A stretch of 64,000 nucleotides of DNA from Bog-756 sp963829235 (GCA_963829235.1 CAWHIF010000011.1:22161-86160), one strand, 5' to 3'; positions 1 to 10,935 are shown, counted from the first letter of the stretch. Numbers and translations: made by a program. Notes: generated by a model not told the origin, from the letters alone.

Positions 1-1
1 G

Positions 2-871
2 ATCCGGGGCACGTTCACCTCGGTAGCCGTCAAAGCTCCTGGTTTCGGCGAGCGCCGCAAGGCGATGCTCCAGGACATGGCCGTCCTCACCGGTGCCCAG
101 GTCATCTCCGAGGAGATCGGTCTCAAGCTCGACACCACGACCGTCGATCTCTTGGGCAAGGCCCGCCGGGTCATCGTGACCAAGGACGACACCACCATCG
201 TCGAGGGTGGCGGCGACGAGTCGGACGTCAAGGGTCGGATCGCTCAGATCAAGCGTGAGATCGACGACACCGACTCCGACTGGGATCGCGAGAAGCTCCA
301 GGAGCGTCTGGCCAAGTTGGCCGGAGGTGTCGCCGTCGTAAAGGTCGGCGCCGCCACCGAAGTCGAGCTCAAGGAGAAGAAGCACCGTATCGAGGATGCG
401 CTCTCCGCTACCCGGGCCGCCGTCGAAGAGGGCATTGTGGCCGGAGGCGGCACCGCCCTATTGCGGTCGCGTACCGCCGTACTCGCCGTTGTCGCCTCAC
501 TCAGCGGGGACGAGGCGACGGGTGCGTCCATCGTGGCCAAGGCATTGGCCGCGCCCCTCCACGCCATCGCCAGCAACGCTGGACTCGAAGGTTCCGTCTA
601 CGTGCGTCAGGTCGAGTCCGAGACCGGCTCGATCGGGCTCAACGCCAACACGGGCGAGCTGGTCGACCTGGTCAAGGCAGGTGTCATCGATCCGGCCAAG
701 GTGACGCGGTCGGCTCTCCAGAACGCGGCGTCCATCGCCGGGTTGTTGCTCACGACCGAGGCGCTGGTGGCCGACAAGCCCGAGAAGGCCGATCCGGCCG
801 CTGCCGCTGCCGCTGCCGCGGCCATGGGCGGCGGCATGGGTGGCATGGGTGGCATGGGCGGCATGATGTAG
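2..871 (+). CDS. groEL: 60-kDa chaperonin GroEL, C-terminal part (5' end outside the window)
   Basis: The frame is open from the first bases, so this is the last 289 residues of a protein of about 540. It starts in the apical domain at the conserved IRGTFTSVAVKAPGFGERRK segment and runs through the intermediate and equatorial domains (GIVAGGGTALL, NAGLEGSV, VTRSALQNAASIAGLLLTTE). It ends in an Ala run followed by a GGM-type tail, as in most group I chaperonins. GroEL encloses unfolded proteins in an ATP-driven double ring with GroES. Two hairpins follow the TAG stop. No groES is visible, so whether this is the groES-linked copy or a second groEL cannot be decided. Confidence 0.97.
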   Translation: MRGTFTSVAVKAPGFGERRKAMLQDMAVLTGAQVISEEIGLKLDTTTVDLLGKARRVIVTKDDTTIVEGGGDESDVKGRIAQIKREIDDTDSDWDREKLQERLAKLAGGVAVVKVGAATEVELKEKKHRIEDALSATRAAVEEGIVAGGGTALLRSRTAVLAVVASLSGDEATGASIVAKALAAPLHAIASNAGLEGSVYVRQVESETGSIGLNANTGELVDLVKAGVIDPAKVTRSALQNAASIAGLLLTTEALVADKPEKADPAAAAAAAAAMGGGMGGMGGMGGMM

Positions 872-878
872 GAGGCAC

Positions 879-899
879 CCTGGCTCCTCTCGAGCCAGG
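879..899 (+). terminator. Hairpin just after groEL
   Basis: Perfect 8-bp stem (879-886 with 892-899) closing a 5-nt loop, 7 nt after the groEL stop. There is no U-tract, so it is either a weak terminator or an mRNA 3'-end stabiliser acting with the next hairpin. Confidence 0.5.
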
Positions 900-918
900 A
901 GCGCAGTCACCGAGCAGT

Positions 919-951
919 GAACCGGCCGGGCCCTCGGGGTCCGGCCGGTTC
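919..951 (+). terminator. Strong GC hairpin, main groEL terminator
   Basis: An 11-bp perfect stem GAACCGGCCGG / CCGGCCGGTTC (919-929 with 941-951); the loop can pair further through CCC/GGG. The lack of a U-tract is common for actinobacterial terminators. Confidence 0.65.
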
Positions 952-962
952 GGTGTCCGGGG

Positions 963-1028
963 CCCCACCAGAGGCGCCCGGCCACCCCACCAGAGGCGCC
1001 CGGCCACCCCACCAGAGGCGCCCGGCCA
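963..1028. repeat. Three tandem copies of a 22-bp unit
   Basis: Three identical, directly abutting 22-bp units start at 963, 985 and 1007. Each contains CCCCACCAGAGGCGCCCGG. They lie between the groEL terminator and the Nudix gene. No function can be assigned. Confidence 0.9.
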
Positions 1029-1099
1029 CCCACCCGTGCCGCACAGCCGCACCTGAGACGCCTGGCCCGACCCCGCCGGGCCCTAACCTGAGCTCCCCG

Positions 1100-1882
1100 A
1101 TGCAACCCGCAGATGACCCCGTCGCCGCAGGCAGGAGGCCCATCCTCCGACCGCCGAACAGTCGCGCCGGCATGCCCGCGCCGTGGGCCCGGCTGCCGGT
1201 GGGTGTGCGCACCGGGATCTCCCTGCACCGGGTCGTGGACGCCCTGACCGGCGACCGCGCCGCGCGCCGCGGCCGGGTGGGCGAACCCTGGCGGCACCTC
1301 GGAGCACCGGTGCCCGCCGCCCGCCCCGCCGCCGTTCTGGTGTCGATGTTCGAGGAGGGGGGCGAGGCCCGGGTCGTGCTCACCGTCCGGTCCGACCGGC
1401 TCCGTTCCCATCAGGGCGAGGTGGCGTTCCCGGGAGGCCGGCTCGAAGGCCACGAGGGCGTGGTCGAGGCCGCACTGCGAGAGGCGTTCGAGGAGGTCGG
1501 GCTTCAACCCGATCTGGTCACCGTGGTCGCCCAGCTCACGGCCATGCCCACCATCTCATCCGAGACCGTGATGACCCCGGTCGTGGCCACGCTCGAGGCC
1601 CGTCCGTCGCTGACCGCCAATCCGGGAGAGGTCGAGCGGGTCTTCGACGTCGCGCTGAGTGAACTGGCGGCCGAAGGAGTCTTCCACGAGGAGTGGTGGT
1701 CGGTACCGGGCCGCGTCGGCGCACAACGGTTCCCCGAGAGCGAGTTCCCCGACGGCGAGTTCCCCGTGTGGTTCTTCGAGGTCGCGGGCGAGACGGTGTG
1801 GGGTGCAACCGCCCGGACCCTGGTCGAGCTGATCTGTCTTGTGCTCGGCGTGGATGTGCCCCCGACACTCCGGGCCCCATGA
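1100..1882 (+). CDS. Nudix hydrolase, CoA-pyrophosphatase (NudL/NUDT7) type
   Basis: A 260-residue protein. The Nudix box is complete at G-x5-E-x7-REAFEEVGL, and it is preceded by LTVRSDRLRSHQGEVAFPGG, the extra motif that marks the CoA-diphosphatase subgroup (UPF0035). Family members split CoA or acyl-CoA into 3',5'-ADP and phosphopantetheine, using divalent metal bound by the Nudix Glu residues. ATG 1100 was chosen because the conserved fold begins about 60 residues later; the same frame stays open upstream through the 22-bp repeats but reads as low-complexity Pro/Arg. No clear Shine-Dalgarno sequence is present. A TAACCT hexamer lies 10 nt before the start and could be a -10 element. Confidence 0.85.
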   Translation: MQPADDPVAAGRRPILRPPNSRAGMPAPWARLPVGVRTGISLHRVVDALTGDRAARRGRVGEPWRHLGAPVPAARPAAVLVSMFEEGGEARVVLTVRSDRLRSHQGEVAFPGGRLEGHEGVVEAALREAFEEVGLQPDLVTVVAQLTAMPTISSETVMTPVVATLEARPSLTANPGEVERVFDVALSELAAEGVFHEEWWSVPGRVGAQRFPESEFPDGEFPVWFFEVAGETVWGATARTLVELICLVLGVDVPPTLRAP

Positions 1883-2098
1883 GGTGCCGACGGAGGTTCC
1901 GGCGGTCAGCCCGCTGTCAGCCCATCGTCGGCCGTCCGGCGGCGGTCGCGACCACGGCCACGGCCTCTCCGGCTCGCGGCGAGCGACCAGTTCGGTGCCT
2001 CGAGGCGGTATCGTGTGGGCAGTCGGTCGGCACATTGTCGGATTGCCGCACGATCGGAGGGTTTCGACAACTGCGACCAGGGTCCGGAGGGCATGCAC
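1883..2098. other. Intergenic region before guaB3
   Basis: About 215 bp with no convincing gene. It should hold the promoter of the guaB3-guaA-pcrA run. The only clear signal is the GGAGG at 2086-2090 serving guaB3. Confidence 0.5.
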
Positions 2099-3258
2099 GT
2101 GGCTGAGCTAGAGATCGGCATCTTCAAATCGGGTCGGAAGGCCTACGGGCTGGACGACATCGCCATCGTTCCCAGCCGGCGGACCCGCGATCCCGAGGAT
2201 GTCGACATCAGCTGGGAGATCGACGCATACCGGTTCGAGCTCCCACTGATGGCTTCGGCCATGGACGGGGTGGTCAGTCCGTCCACCGCCATCGAGATTG
2301 GGCGTCTGGGCGGCCTGGCTGTGCTCAATCTCGAGGGCCTGTGGACGCGCTACGAGGACCCGACCCCCCTGTTCGACGAGATCCGGGAGCTTCCCGCCGA
2401 GAAGGCGACCGCCCGCATGCAGCAGATGTACGCCGAACCGGTCCAGCTGGACCTGGTCACCGAGCGGATCAAGGAGATGAAGACGGCGGGCATCACCACC
2501 GCGGCGTCCGTCACCCCGCAGAAGACCGAGCAGTTCGCCCCCGCCCTCCTGGCCGCCGAACTGGACCTCCTGGTCATCCAGGGGACCGTGGTGTCGGCCG
2601 AGCATGTGTCGAAGACGTCGGAACCCCTCAACCTCAAGCGGTTCATCCGCGAGTTCGAGATCCCGGTGATCGTCGGGGGTTGCGCGTCCTATCAGGCCGG
2701 CCTCCACCTGATGCGAACCGGAGCCGTGGGGGTCCTGGTGGGGGTGGGTCCGGGCAATGCCTGCACTACCCGCGGCGTGCTGGGCATTGGCGTTCCCCAG
2801 GCCACGGCCATCGCCGATGTGGCCGGCGCCCGGATGCGCCACCTCGACGAGACAGGCGTCTACTGCCACGTGATCGCCGACGGCGGCATGTCCAAGGGCG
2901 GCGACATCGCCAAGGCGGTGGCCTGTGGCGCTGATGCCGTCATGCTCGGGTCGCCCCTGTCCTCCGCCGTCGAGGCACCGGCCCGAGGTTTCCACTGGGG
3001 CATGGCCACGTTCCACCCCACGCTTCCCCGCGGCGCCCGGGTCCGGACCACGACGAGGGGGACGCTGCGGGAGATCCTCCTCGGGCCGGCCCATGAGAAC
3101 GACGGCCGCATGAACCTGTTCGGTGCACTGCGCACGGCCATGGCCACCTGCGGCTACCAGACGGTCAAGGAATTCCAGAAGGCCGAAGTGATGGTCGCCC
3201 CCGCCCTGCAGACCGAGGGCAAGGACCTGCAGCGCTCCCAGGGTGTCGGCATGGGCCA

Positions 3259-3262
<4 letters not shown>
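2099..3262 (+). CDS. guaB3: GuaB3-type IMP dehydrogenase family protein (no CBS domains)
   Basis: A 387-residue TIM-barrel of the IMP dehydrogenase/GMP reductase family, resembling mycobacterial Rv3410c. Seen: the N-terminal IVPSRRTR and the active-site loop GVGPGNACTTRGVLGIGVPQ with the catalytic-type Cys followed by TTR. The phosphate-binding IADGGMSKGGDIAKA and VMLGS segments are also present. The CBS (Bateman) pair of true GuaB is absent, and family length without it is about 375. The actual reaction of GuaB3 proteins is unsettled; a role in guanine nucleotide balance is inferred from guaA overlapping its end. GTG 2099 is preferred over ATG 2093 because GGAGG at 2086-2090 then has an 8-nt spacer. 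Confidence 0.88.
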
Positions 3263-4871
<1,609 letters not shown>

Positions 4872-4875
<4 letters not shown>

Positions 4876-7367
4876 CCGGCACGGGCGGGACCGCCGAGCT
4901 GCTCTCGGGCGGCGACGAGGGGTCGCACCCCAATCCCGCCGAAGGGGGCGGCCAGGGCCGGTCGCGGGCCGACGCGCTACTCGACGGGCTCACCGGACCG
5001 CAGCGGGCCTCGGTGGTCCATCGCGGTGGCCCTCTGCTCATCGTGGCCGGAGCCGGGTCGGGCAAGACCCGGGTGCTCACCCGCCGGATCGCCCACCTGA
5101 TCGCCTCCGGCGACGCCGCCCCCTGGCAGATCCTGGCCATCACGTTCACCAACAAGGCGGCCGACGAGATGCGCAGCCGGGTGGCCGAGCTGGTGGGGCC
5201 CCGGGCCAAGCGGATGTGGGTGTCGACGTTCCACTCGGCGTGCGTACGAATCCTGCGGGCCCACGGCGACCGGCTCGGCTACAAGGGGTCGTTCACCATC
5301 TACGACGATGCCGATTCACGCCGGCTGATCGAGATCGTCTGCCGCGAGCTGGACATCGACACGAAGAAGCTTTCGCCCCGGTCGATCCTCGGCCAGATCA
5401 GCCAGGCCAAGTCGAGCCAGCTCGGACCGGAGGAGTACCGGGCCACCGCCGTGACCATCTTCGACCGCCGGGTGGCCGACGTCTACGACCAATACCAGCA
5501 GCGGATGATGGCAGCCAACGCCATGGACTTCGACGACCTCCTGCTCAACACGGTCAGGTTGTTCAGGCAGCACCCGGACGTGCTCGACCACTTCCGGAAA
5601 CGGTTCACCCACGTGCTCATCGACGAGTACCAGGACACCAACTCGGTGCAGAACGCACTGGCCGTGCTGCTGGCCGAGGGGCATCGCAACATCGTGGTGG
5701 TCGGGGACAGCGATCAGTCGGTCTACCGGTTCCGGGGCGCCGACATCAGCAACATCCTCGACTTCGAGCAGGCGTTTCCGGATGCCACGGCCATCACCTT
5801 GGACCAGAACTTCCGGTCCACACAGACCATCCTCGACGCAGCCAACTCGGTGATCACCAACAACGTGTCCCGCAAGCCGAAGACGTTGTGGACGGACGGG
5901 GGTGAGGGGGACAAGATCGTCCGTTACCGGGCCGAGGACGAGCACGACGAAGCCGAGTGGGTGGCGCACGAGATCGTCCGGCTCCGCAGCGATCAGGGTC
6001 TCCGGTGGGGCGACGTGGCCGTCTTCTACCGGACCAACGCCCAGAGCGCAGCGCTCGAGGGAGCCATGGTCCACGCCGAGGTGCCGTACAAGGTGGTCGG
6101 GGGGACGAAGTTCTACGACCGGCGGGAGGTCAAGGACGTCATGGCCTACCTGAAGGTGCTGGTCAACCCCGACGACGAGGTCAGTTGGCGCCGGATCGTG
6201 AACGTGCCGAAACGCGGGGTGGGGGAGACCTCGGTGGCCAAGCTGTCAGGATGGGCCGGATCTCGGGGCCTGTCCTTCGGCGACGCCGTCGCTCACGCCG
6301 ATGAGGTCGGGATCGGCGGCAAAGCGGGTCAGTCCCTGGTCGCCCTGTCCGAGCTGCTGGACGGGCTGCGGTCACGGATGGCCGCGCCCCCGCTGGTCGA
6401 CGAGAACGGCGAGGCCATCGCCCCGGCGGACGACGAGGCCCTGAGCGTCGGAACGGAAGAGGCCGGCCATCCGGGCGACCGGGACCGCGGCAGCGGCGGC
6501 GATGACGGTGACGGGGGCGACGGTGACGGCGGCGGCGGCGTGCTCGAGCCTGGCCAGCTGGTGACCGCGGTGGTCGAGGAAACCCGCTATCGGAGCGAGG
6601 TGCTGGCCGAGGGAACCATCGAGGCGCTTGGCCGGGTGGAGAACATCGACACGCTGGCCGGTATGGCCGACGAGTACCGCACCCTGGCCGAGTTCCTGGA
6701 GGCCGCTTCGCTGGTCGCCGACTCCGACGAACTCGAAGGGGACGGGACCAAGGTCTCGCTGATGACCCTGCACATCGCCAAGGGCCTCGAGTTCCCCGCA
6801 GTGTTCCTGGTCGGGATGGAGGACGGCATCTTCCCCCACATGCGCTCTCTGGGCGAGCCGGTGGAGCTCGAGGAGGAACGCCGCCTGTGCTACGTGGGCA
6901 TCACCCGGGCCGAGCGTCACCTCTATGTCTCCCATGCCTGGAGCCGCATGGTCTACGGGCGGGGAAGTGCCAACATCCCGAGCCGGTTCCTGAACGAGAT
7001 CCCCTCCGAGCTGGTGCGCGAAGTCGCCCCCGCCAACAGCGGATCGCGGTACGGGGACCGGGACCGATCCGGTGGCGACCGGTACGCGGTGGACGACCGG
7101 GGGACCCCGGGGCGGGGCCTGTTCGGCAGCGGCGTAGCCCGCCCGGAGGGAGAGTTCGACGCCACCGGTCGCCGGCGGCGGGACCACGGCTCGGGAGCCG
7201 AGTTGCTCGGCCTCGAAGCCGGCGACACAGTGGTGCACGGTCAGTGGGGCGAAGGGACGGTGCTCGAGGCAACGGCCCCGGGCGAGGACGCGGAGGCGGT
7301 TGTCCAGTTCGGTTCGGTCGGGCGCAAGCGGCTCCTGTTGCGGATGGCTCCCCTCAAACGGGCCTGA
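4872..7367 (+). CDS. pcrA: UvrD/PcrA-type superfamily 1 DNA helicase
   Basis: About 831 residues with all SF1A helicase motifs in order: Walker A AGAGSGKTRVLTRRI, TFTNKAADEM, motif II DEYQDTN, GDSDQSVYRFRGA, QNFRS, the motif V region IAKGLEFPAVFLVG and motif VI ITRAERHLYVSHAW. The 3'-5' helicase acts in repair and at stalled replication or transcription. A Gly/Asp-rich low-complexity stretch near residues 535-560 interrupts the 2B region. The C-terminus carries the PcrA-type Tudor-like fold (DTVVHGQWGEGTVLE), a contact site for RNA polymerase in characterised PcrA. ATG 4872 overlaps the guaA stop as ATGA; ATG 4866 is an alternative. Confidence 0.94.
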
Positions 7368-7457
7368 CGTCCAGCACGCCGCACCCAGACTCGCCTCACG
7401 CACACACGTATCGCAAACACGCCTCGCAAACACGCCTCAGGCAAACGGGCCTGACCC

Positions 7458-7479
7458 CGTCCGGTGGATCCGCCGGACG
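7458..7479. terminator. Bidirectional hairpin between convergent pcrA and dprE2
   Basis: Perfect 7-bp stem CGTCCGG / CCGGACG (7458-7464 with 7473-7479) around an 8-nt loop, placed between two convergent genes. Confidence 0.6.
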
Positions 7480-7486
7480 ACCTGAA

Positions 7487-8248
7487 TCAGCCGGGTATCT
7501 TCCGCCAGATCGCCGAGGGAAGTTGGCGCATGAGCGCGAATACCCAACGCAGCACGGGGGGGACGTAGACGACGGCCGCACCGGACTCGATACCGCGCAC
7601 GACCGCTTCGGCCACCGCATGGGGGGTGGTCGAGAAGGGAGCCGGTGTCATGCCTTCGGTCATGCGCCCGATCACGAATCCCGGGCGCACGATCGTCATG
7701 TGGGCTCCGGATCCGACCAGCGAGTCGGCCAGGCCCTGTGAGAATGCGTCCAGGCCCGACTTGGACGAGCCGTAGATGAAGTTGGCCCTGCGGGCCCGTT
7801 GGCCAGCCACCGAGGACAACACGATCAACCGACCGTGCCCCTGGTTGCGGAGTCGGCCGGCCACGGCCAACATGGCTGCCGCCGGCCCCGTGTAGTTGGT
7901 CGTCATCACCGCCGCCGCCGCCACCGGGTCCCGTTCGTCGCCGGCTTGGTCTCCAAGCACGCCGGCGGCCACGATGACCAGGTCGATGTCCCCCCAACGG
8001 TCGAAGACCCCATCGACGAAGGCCACGTGGTGGGCCACGTCGGTGGCATCGAAGGGCACCCATTCGGCCACCTCGGCTCCGGACGCCTTGGCCTCGTCCA
8101 CTGCTTCGGTCAGCCGGGGGCCCTCACGTCCGGCGAGCAGGACGGTGCGGCACCGGACCGGGACCAGCCGGGCCACGATGGCCCGGGCGATCTCGGAGGA
8201 ACCCCCGAGCACGAGGACCGACTGAGGTCGTCCGACGGCGTCGATCAT
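7487..8248 (-). CDS. dprE2: Decaprenylphospho-beta-D-erythro-pentofuranosid-2-ulose 2-reductase (DprE2-like SDR)
   Basis: A 253-residue short-chain dehydrogenase. The N-terminal nucleotide loop LVLGGSSEIARAI matches the DprE2 subgroup rather than the usual GxxxGxG. The catalytic YxxxK is in YGSSKSGLDAF. DprE2 reduces the keto intermediate made by DprE1, giving decaprenyl-phosphoryl-D-arabinose, the arabinose donor for cell-wall arabinans. Its ATG overlaps the dprE1 stop (ATGA), so the two reductive half-steps are translationally coupled. Assignment rests on sequence resemblance plus the DprE1 and UbiA neighbours, which together make it strong. Confidence 0.88.
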   Translation of the reverse strand: MIDAVGRPQSVLVLGGSSEIARAIVARLVPVRCRTVLLAGREGPRLTEAVDEAKASGAEVAEWVPFDATDVAHHVAFVDGVFDRWGDIDLVIVAAGVLGDQAGDERDPVAAAAVMTTNYTGPAAAMLAVAGRLRNQGHGRLIVLSSVAGQRARRANFIYGSSKSGLDAFSQGLADSLVGSGAHMTIVRPGFVIGRMTEGMTPAPFSTTPHAVAEAVVRGIESGAAVVYVPPVLRWVFALMRQLPSAIWRKIPG

Positions 8249-9807
8249 GATGAGTTCCCTTCTGTCGAGGGGGTGGCTGTCGAGGGGGTGGCTGTCGAGG
8301 GGGTGGGAGTCGCGGGGGTGGGAGCGCCGCGGGAGGGACGCCGGGATCTGGTCCGGCTTGTCCGGGCCCTGCTCCGTGCGGTGCGGGCAGGGGTGGTGCC
8401 GGGAGATCGGCGAACGTCGCAGAGCCCGAGCCGCCGTCCGAGGTCGGATTGGAGGACGCCGCCCGGATCGACCCGGTCCTTCACGGCCAGCCATTCGTCG
8501 GTACGCGGGTACATCGACCGGAAGGCCTCGGGAGAGACCCGCGAGTCCTTGGCCAGGTAGACCCGGCCGCCGGCCTCGACGACGGCTTCGTCGAGCGCGT
8601 CGAGCAAGGCGCCCAGTTGGTGGTGGCCGACGGGAAGATCGAGGGCCAGCGTCCAGCCGGGCATAGGGAACGAAAGCGGTCCGGGGTCGCCCGGGCCGAA
8701 CCGCTTGAGCACGGCCAGAAAGGACGCCACCCTCAGCTCGGCGAGCCGTTCGATCACCTGGCGCACGGTCGCGCCCTGGTCGTCGGGCACCACGAACTGG
8801 TACTGGAGGAATCCCTTGGTGCCGTAAAGGCGGTTCCAGGCCCCGACCCCGTCGAGCGGGTGGAAGAAACCGGCCATGTGGTGGGGCTTGGCCACCTGGT
8901 GCGCAGGCGCCTTGCGGAACCAGAACTCGTTGAAGGCCCCGACGGTCAGCGGGTTGAGCAGGCCACTGGGAGGGGTGACGGGCACCTGGACCAGCGTCTT
9001 TGGGACGAACCCTCGGGCCCGCGCCGGCTGCCGCCGTAGGCGTTCGGGCAGGTCCTCGAATCGGGCATGGTTGCCGCGGGTCAGGACGGAGCGACCCAGC
9101 CGGCCACCGGTCGCCTGGCAGTCGATCCAGGCCACCGAGTAGCGGTAGGCCCGATCGCCGGTGATCATCATGTCCATGGCGGTGTCGAGGTCCTTTGCCC
9201 GTTCGGTGTCCACCAGCATGTAGCTGGTCTCGACCGGGACCATCCGGAGCGTGGCCCGGGTGATGATGCCGGTGAGGCCCATGCCGCCGGCCGTGGCCCA
9301 GAACAGTTCCGGGTCCGCGGTCGCAGACACCGTTCTCGTCCCGTCGGGGGTGACAAGGCTCATCTCCTCCACGTGGGAGCAGAAGCTCCCGTCGACGTGG
9401 TGGTTCTTCCCGTGGATGTCCGAGGCGATGGCGCCGCCGACGGTGACCAGGCGCGTGCCCGGGGTCACCGGTACGAACCACCCCAGCGGCACCAGCCGCT
9501 CCATCAGCGACTGCAGGCTGACACCGGCCCCGACGGTGACGACACCGGCGTCGAGGTCCACCTGGTAGTAGGAGTCCAGCCAGGTGGCATCCACGACGAC
9601 GCCTCCGGCATTTTGGGCGGGGTCGCCGTAGCTGCGCCCGAGACCCCGGGCGATGATGCCCCGCCCGTCGCCCGCCCCGGAGGCCACGGCGTCGGCCATG
9701 GCCCGGTCGACGACATCAGGGTGGACGGCACGGACCAGGTGGGCCGCGGTCGGTGCAGTTCCGCCCCACCCCGTCAGCAGGGTCCGGGTGTCTTCGGGCG
9801 CGGTCAT
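8245..9807 (-). CDS. dprE1: Decaprenylphosphoryl-beta-D-ribose 2'-oxidase (DprE1-like FAD oxidoreductase)
   Basis: A 520-residue flavoenzyme of the vanillyl-alcohol oxidase/PCMH fold. Seen: FAD-binding GLGRSYGDPAQNAGG, SDIHGKNHHVDGSFCSHV, and the substrate-domain AKDSR, whose Lys matches the catalytic Lys418 of M. tuberculosis DprE1. It oxidises decaprenyl-phosphoryl ribose at C2'. In the PGW-x-L-x-L-D-L-P segment, residue 388 is Ala where the mycobacterial enzyme has Cys387, the covalent target of benzothiazinones. The core ends near residue 460. A basic, then Thr/Pro/Ala-rich tail of about 55 residues follows, encoded by the 15-bp repeats; the tail is not seen in the 461-residue mycobacterial enzyme. 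Start ATG 9807 overlaps the upstream gene's stop as ATGA. Confidence 0.93.
   Translation of the reverse strand: MTAPEDTRTLLTGWGGTAPTAAHLVRAVHPDVVDRAMADAVASGAGDGRGIIARGLGRSYGDPAQNAGGVVVDATWLDSYYQVDLDAGVVTVGAGVSLQSLMERLVPLGWFVPVTPGTRLVTVGGAIASDIHGKNHHVDGSFCSHVEEMSLVTPDGTRTVSATADPELFWATAGGMGLTGIITRATLRMVPVETSYMLVDTERAKDLDTAMDMMITGDRAYRYSVAWIDCQATGGRLGRSVLTRGNHARFEDLPERLRRQPARARGFVPKTLVQVPVTPPSGLLNPLTVGAFNEFWFRKAPAHQVAKPHHMAGFFHPLDGVGAWNRLYGTKGFLQYQFVVPDDQGATVRQVIERLAELRVASFLAVLKRFGPGDPGPLSFPMPGWTLALDLPVGHHQLGALLDALDEAVVEAGGRVYLAKDSRVSPEAFRSMYPRTDEWLAVKDRVDPGGVLQSDLGRRLGLCDVRRSPGTTPARTARSRARTSRTRSRRPSRGAPTPATPTPSTATPSTATPSTEGNSS
8262..8321. repeat. 15-bp tandem repeat inside the dprE1 3' end
   Basis: Three perfect copies of CTGTCGAGGGGGTGG (8262-8276, 8277-8291, 8292-8306) and one variant (8307-8321). 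The length is divisible by three. On the minus strand the repeat encodes the Ser/Thr/Ala/Pro tail of DprE1. Confidence 0.9.
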
Positions 9808-10763
9808 GACCCGTAGATGCCGATGGCGAACAGGGCGACCCACGAGGCGCCGTAGATCTGCAGCCGGTGGTCCCGAAGGGCCAGCTCCTCGGGTTCGGCG
9901 CCGTCGCCCGCGTCGAGGATGCGCATCACATGGAGCAGGGCGATGGTGAAGGGCACGATGGTCAGCTGGAACCAGATCGGGTCGTGGCCGGGGTGGACCT
10001 CGCCGGCCCGCTCGAAGGCCCACAGGCAGTAGGCGGTCACCGTCACCGCCGCCGACAGGGTCCGGACCGACCGGAGGAAGCTCGGGGTGTAGGAGCCGAG
10101 GGTGGGCCGGACCGAGCGTTCGTCCGTCTCACCGTCGACCAGGAGCTGCTTCTCGCCCGACCGCTTCCCGGTCACGACCAGCAGCGAGCCGAACGACGCC
10201 ACGATGAGGAACCAGTTGGACAACACGATGCCGGTGGCCACGCCCCCGGCCACGGCCCGGAGGACGAACCCGGCGCTGACGGCGGCGAGGTCGAGGATGG
10301 GCTCGTTCTTGAGCCCGAACGAGTAGGCCACGTTGATGAGGCCGTAGAGGGCCATGACCAGGGCGAGGTGCCACCCCGCCATCACCTCCCCGAGGCCGAT
10401 CGAGACCGAGATGAGCACGAGCCCCGCCGTCAAGGCCAGGGACCGGGGGACGATCCCGGCCGCCACCGGGCGGAAGCGCTTCGACGGGTGCTCGCGGTCC
10501 GAGGCGGCGTCGAGGGCGTCGTTCAGGTAGTAGGTGCCGGACGCGGCGACACAGAAGATGCCGAAGGCGGCCAGCGTGTGCCAAAAGGCGCTCCGATGGA
10601 ACAGCACGCCGGCCGAGGCCGGGGCCACGAAGACCAACAGGTTCTTGATCCACTGCCGCGGCCGGCTGAGCAGGACCAGTCCGGCCAGCACCGAACCGGA
10701 CGCTGCCACCTGGTCACCGGCATGTTCGTCGGGTCTGTCCACAGCTTCGGCCGGAGTGCTCAT
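9804..10763 (-). CDS. Decaprenyl-phosphate phosphoribosyltransferase (UbiA family)
   Basis: A 319-residue polytopic prenyltransferase with about eight hydrophobic segments. The first Asp-rich motif is YYLNDALDAASDREH with the SKRFRP that follows; the second Asp region is NEPILDLAAVSAG. It resembles mycobacterial Rv3806c, which transfers 5-phosphoribose from PRPP to decaprenyl phosphate, the first step towards decaprenyl-phosphoryl arabinose. Start ATG 10763 is supported by AGAGGGA about 5 nt upstream. Gene order UbiA-DprE1-DprE2 with two ATGA junctions makes a compact three-gene cassette; in M. tuberculosis the ubiA gene is some distance from dprE1-dprE2. The 5-phosphate phosphatase of the pathway is not seen. 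Confidence 0.9.
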   Translation of the reverse strand: MSTPAEAVDRPDEHAGDQVAASGSVLAGLVLLSRPRQWIKNLLVFVAPASAGVLFHRSAFWHTLAAFGIFCVAASGTYYLNDALDAASDREHPSKRFRPVAAGIVPRSLALTAGLVLISVSIGLGEVMAGWHLALVMALYGLINVAYSFGLKNEPILDLAAVSAGFVLRAVAGGVATGIVLSNWFLIVASFGSLLVVTGKRSGEKQLLVDGETDERSVRPTLGSYTPSFLRSVRTLSAAVTVTAYCLWAFERAGEVHPGHDPIWFQLTIVPFTIALLHVMRILDAGDGAEPEELALRDHRLQIYGASWVALFAIGIYGS

Positions 10764-10921
10764 GGCGTCCCTCTGGAAGTTCTGGTCGTCACGTGAACGC
10801 CGATGGAAAGGTACCACGGACCCCCCTGGGCCAGGGTCCGACAGCCTGCGGACCAGCGACGACGACGGTTCGCCGACCGGATCGGCCACCCCTCGTGTGG
10901 GCCCTCTGCCCGGTCAGCGCT

Positions 10922-10927
10922 TAGTAT
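10922..10927 (+). promoter_or_regulatory. Leaderless -10 element (TAGTAT) of the B12-binding gene
   Basis: TAGTAT ends 8 nt before the GTG at 10936, and no Shine-Dalgarno sequence fits between them, so transcription probably starts at or next to the start codon. Confidence 0.6.
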
Positions 10928-10935
10928 CTGCCTCC

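Noticed and set aside
497..1507. Long minus-strand open frame of more than 300 codons opposite groEL and the Nudix gene
   Set aside because: It is a GC-rich antisense shadow without any recognisable domain; both plus-strand genes have clear family motifs.
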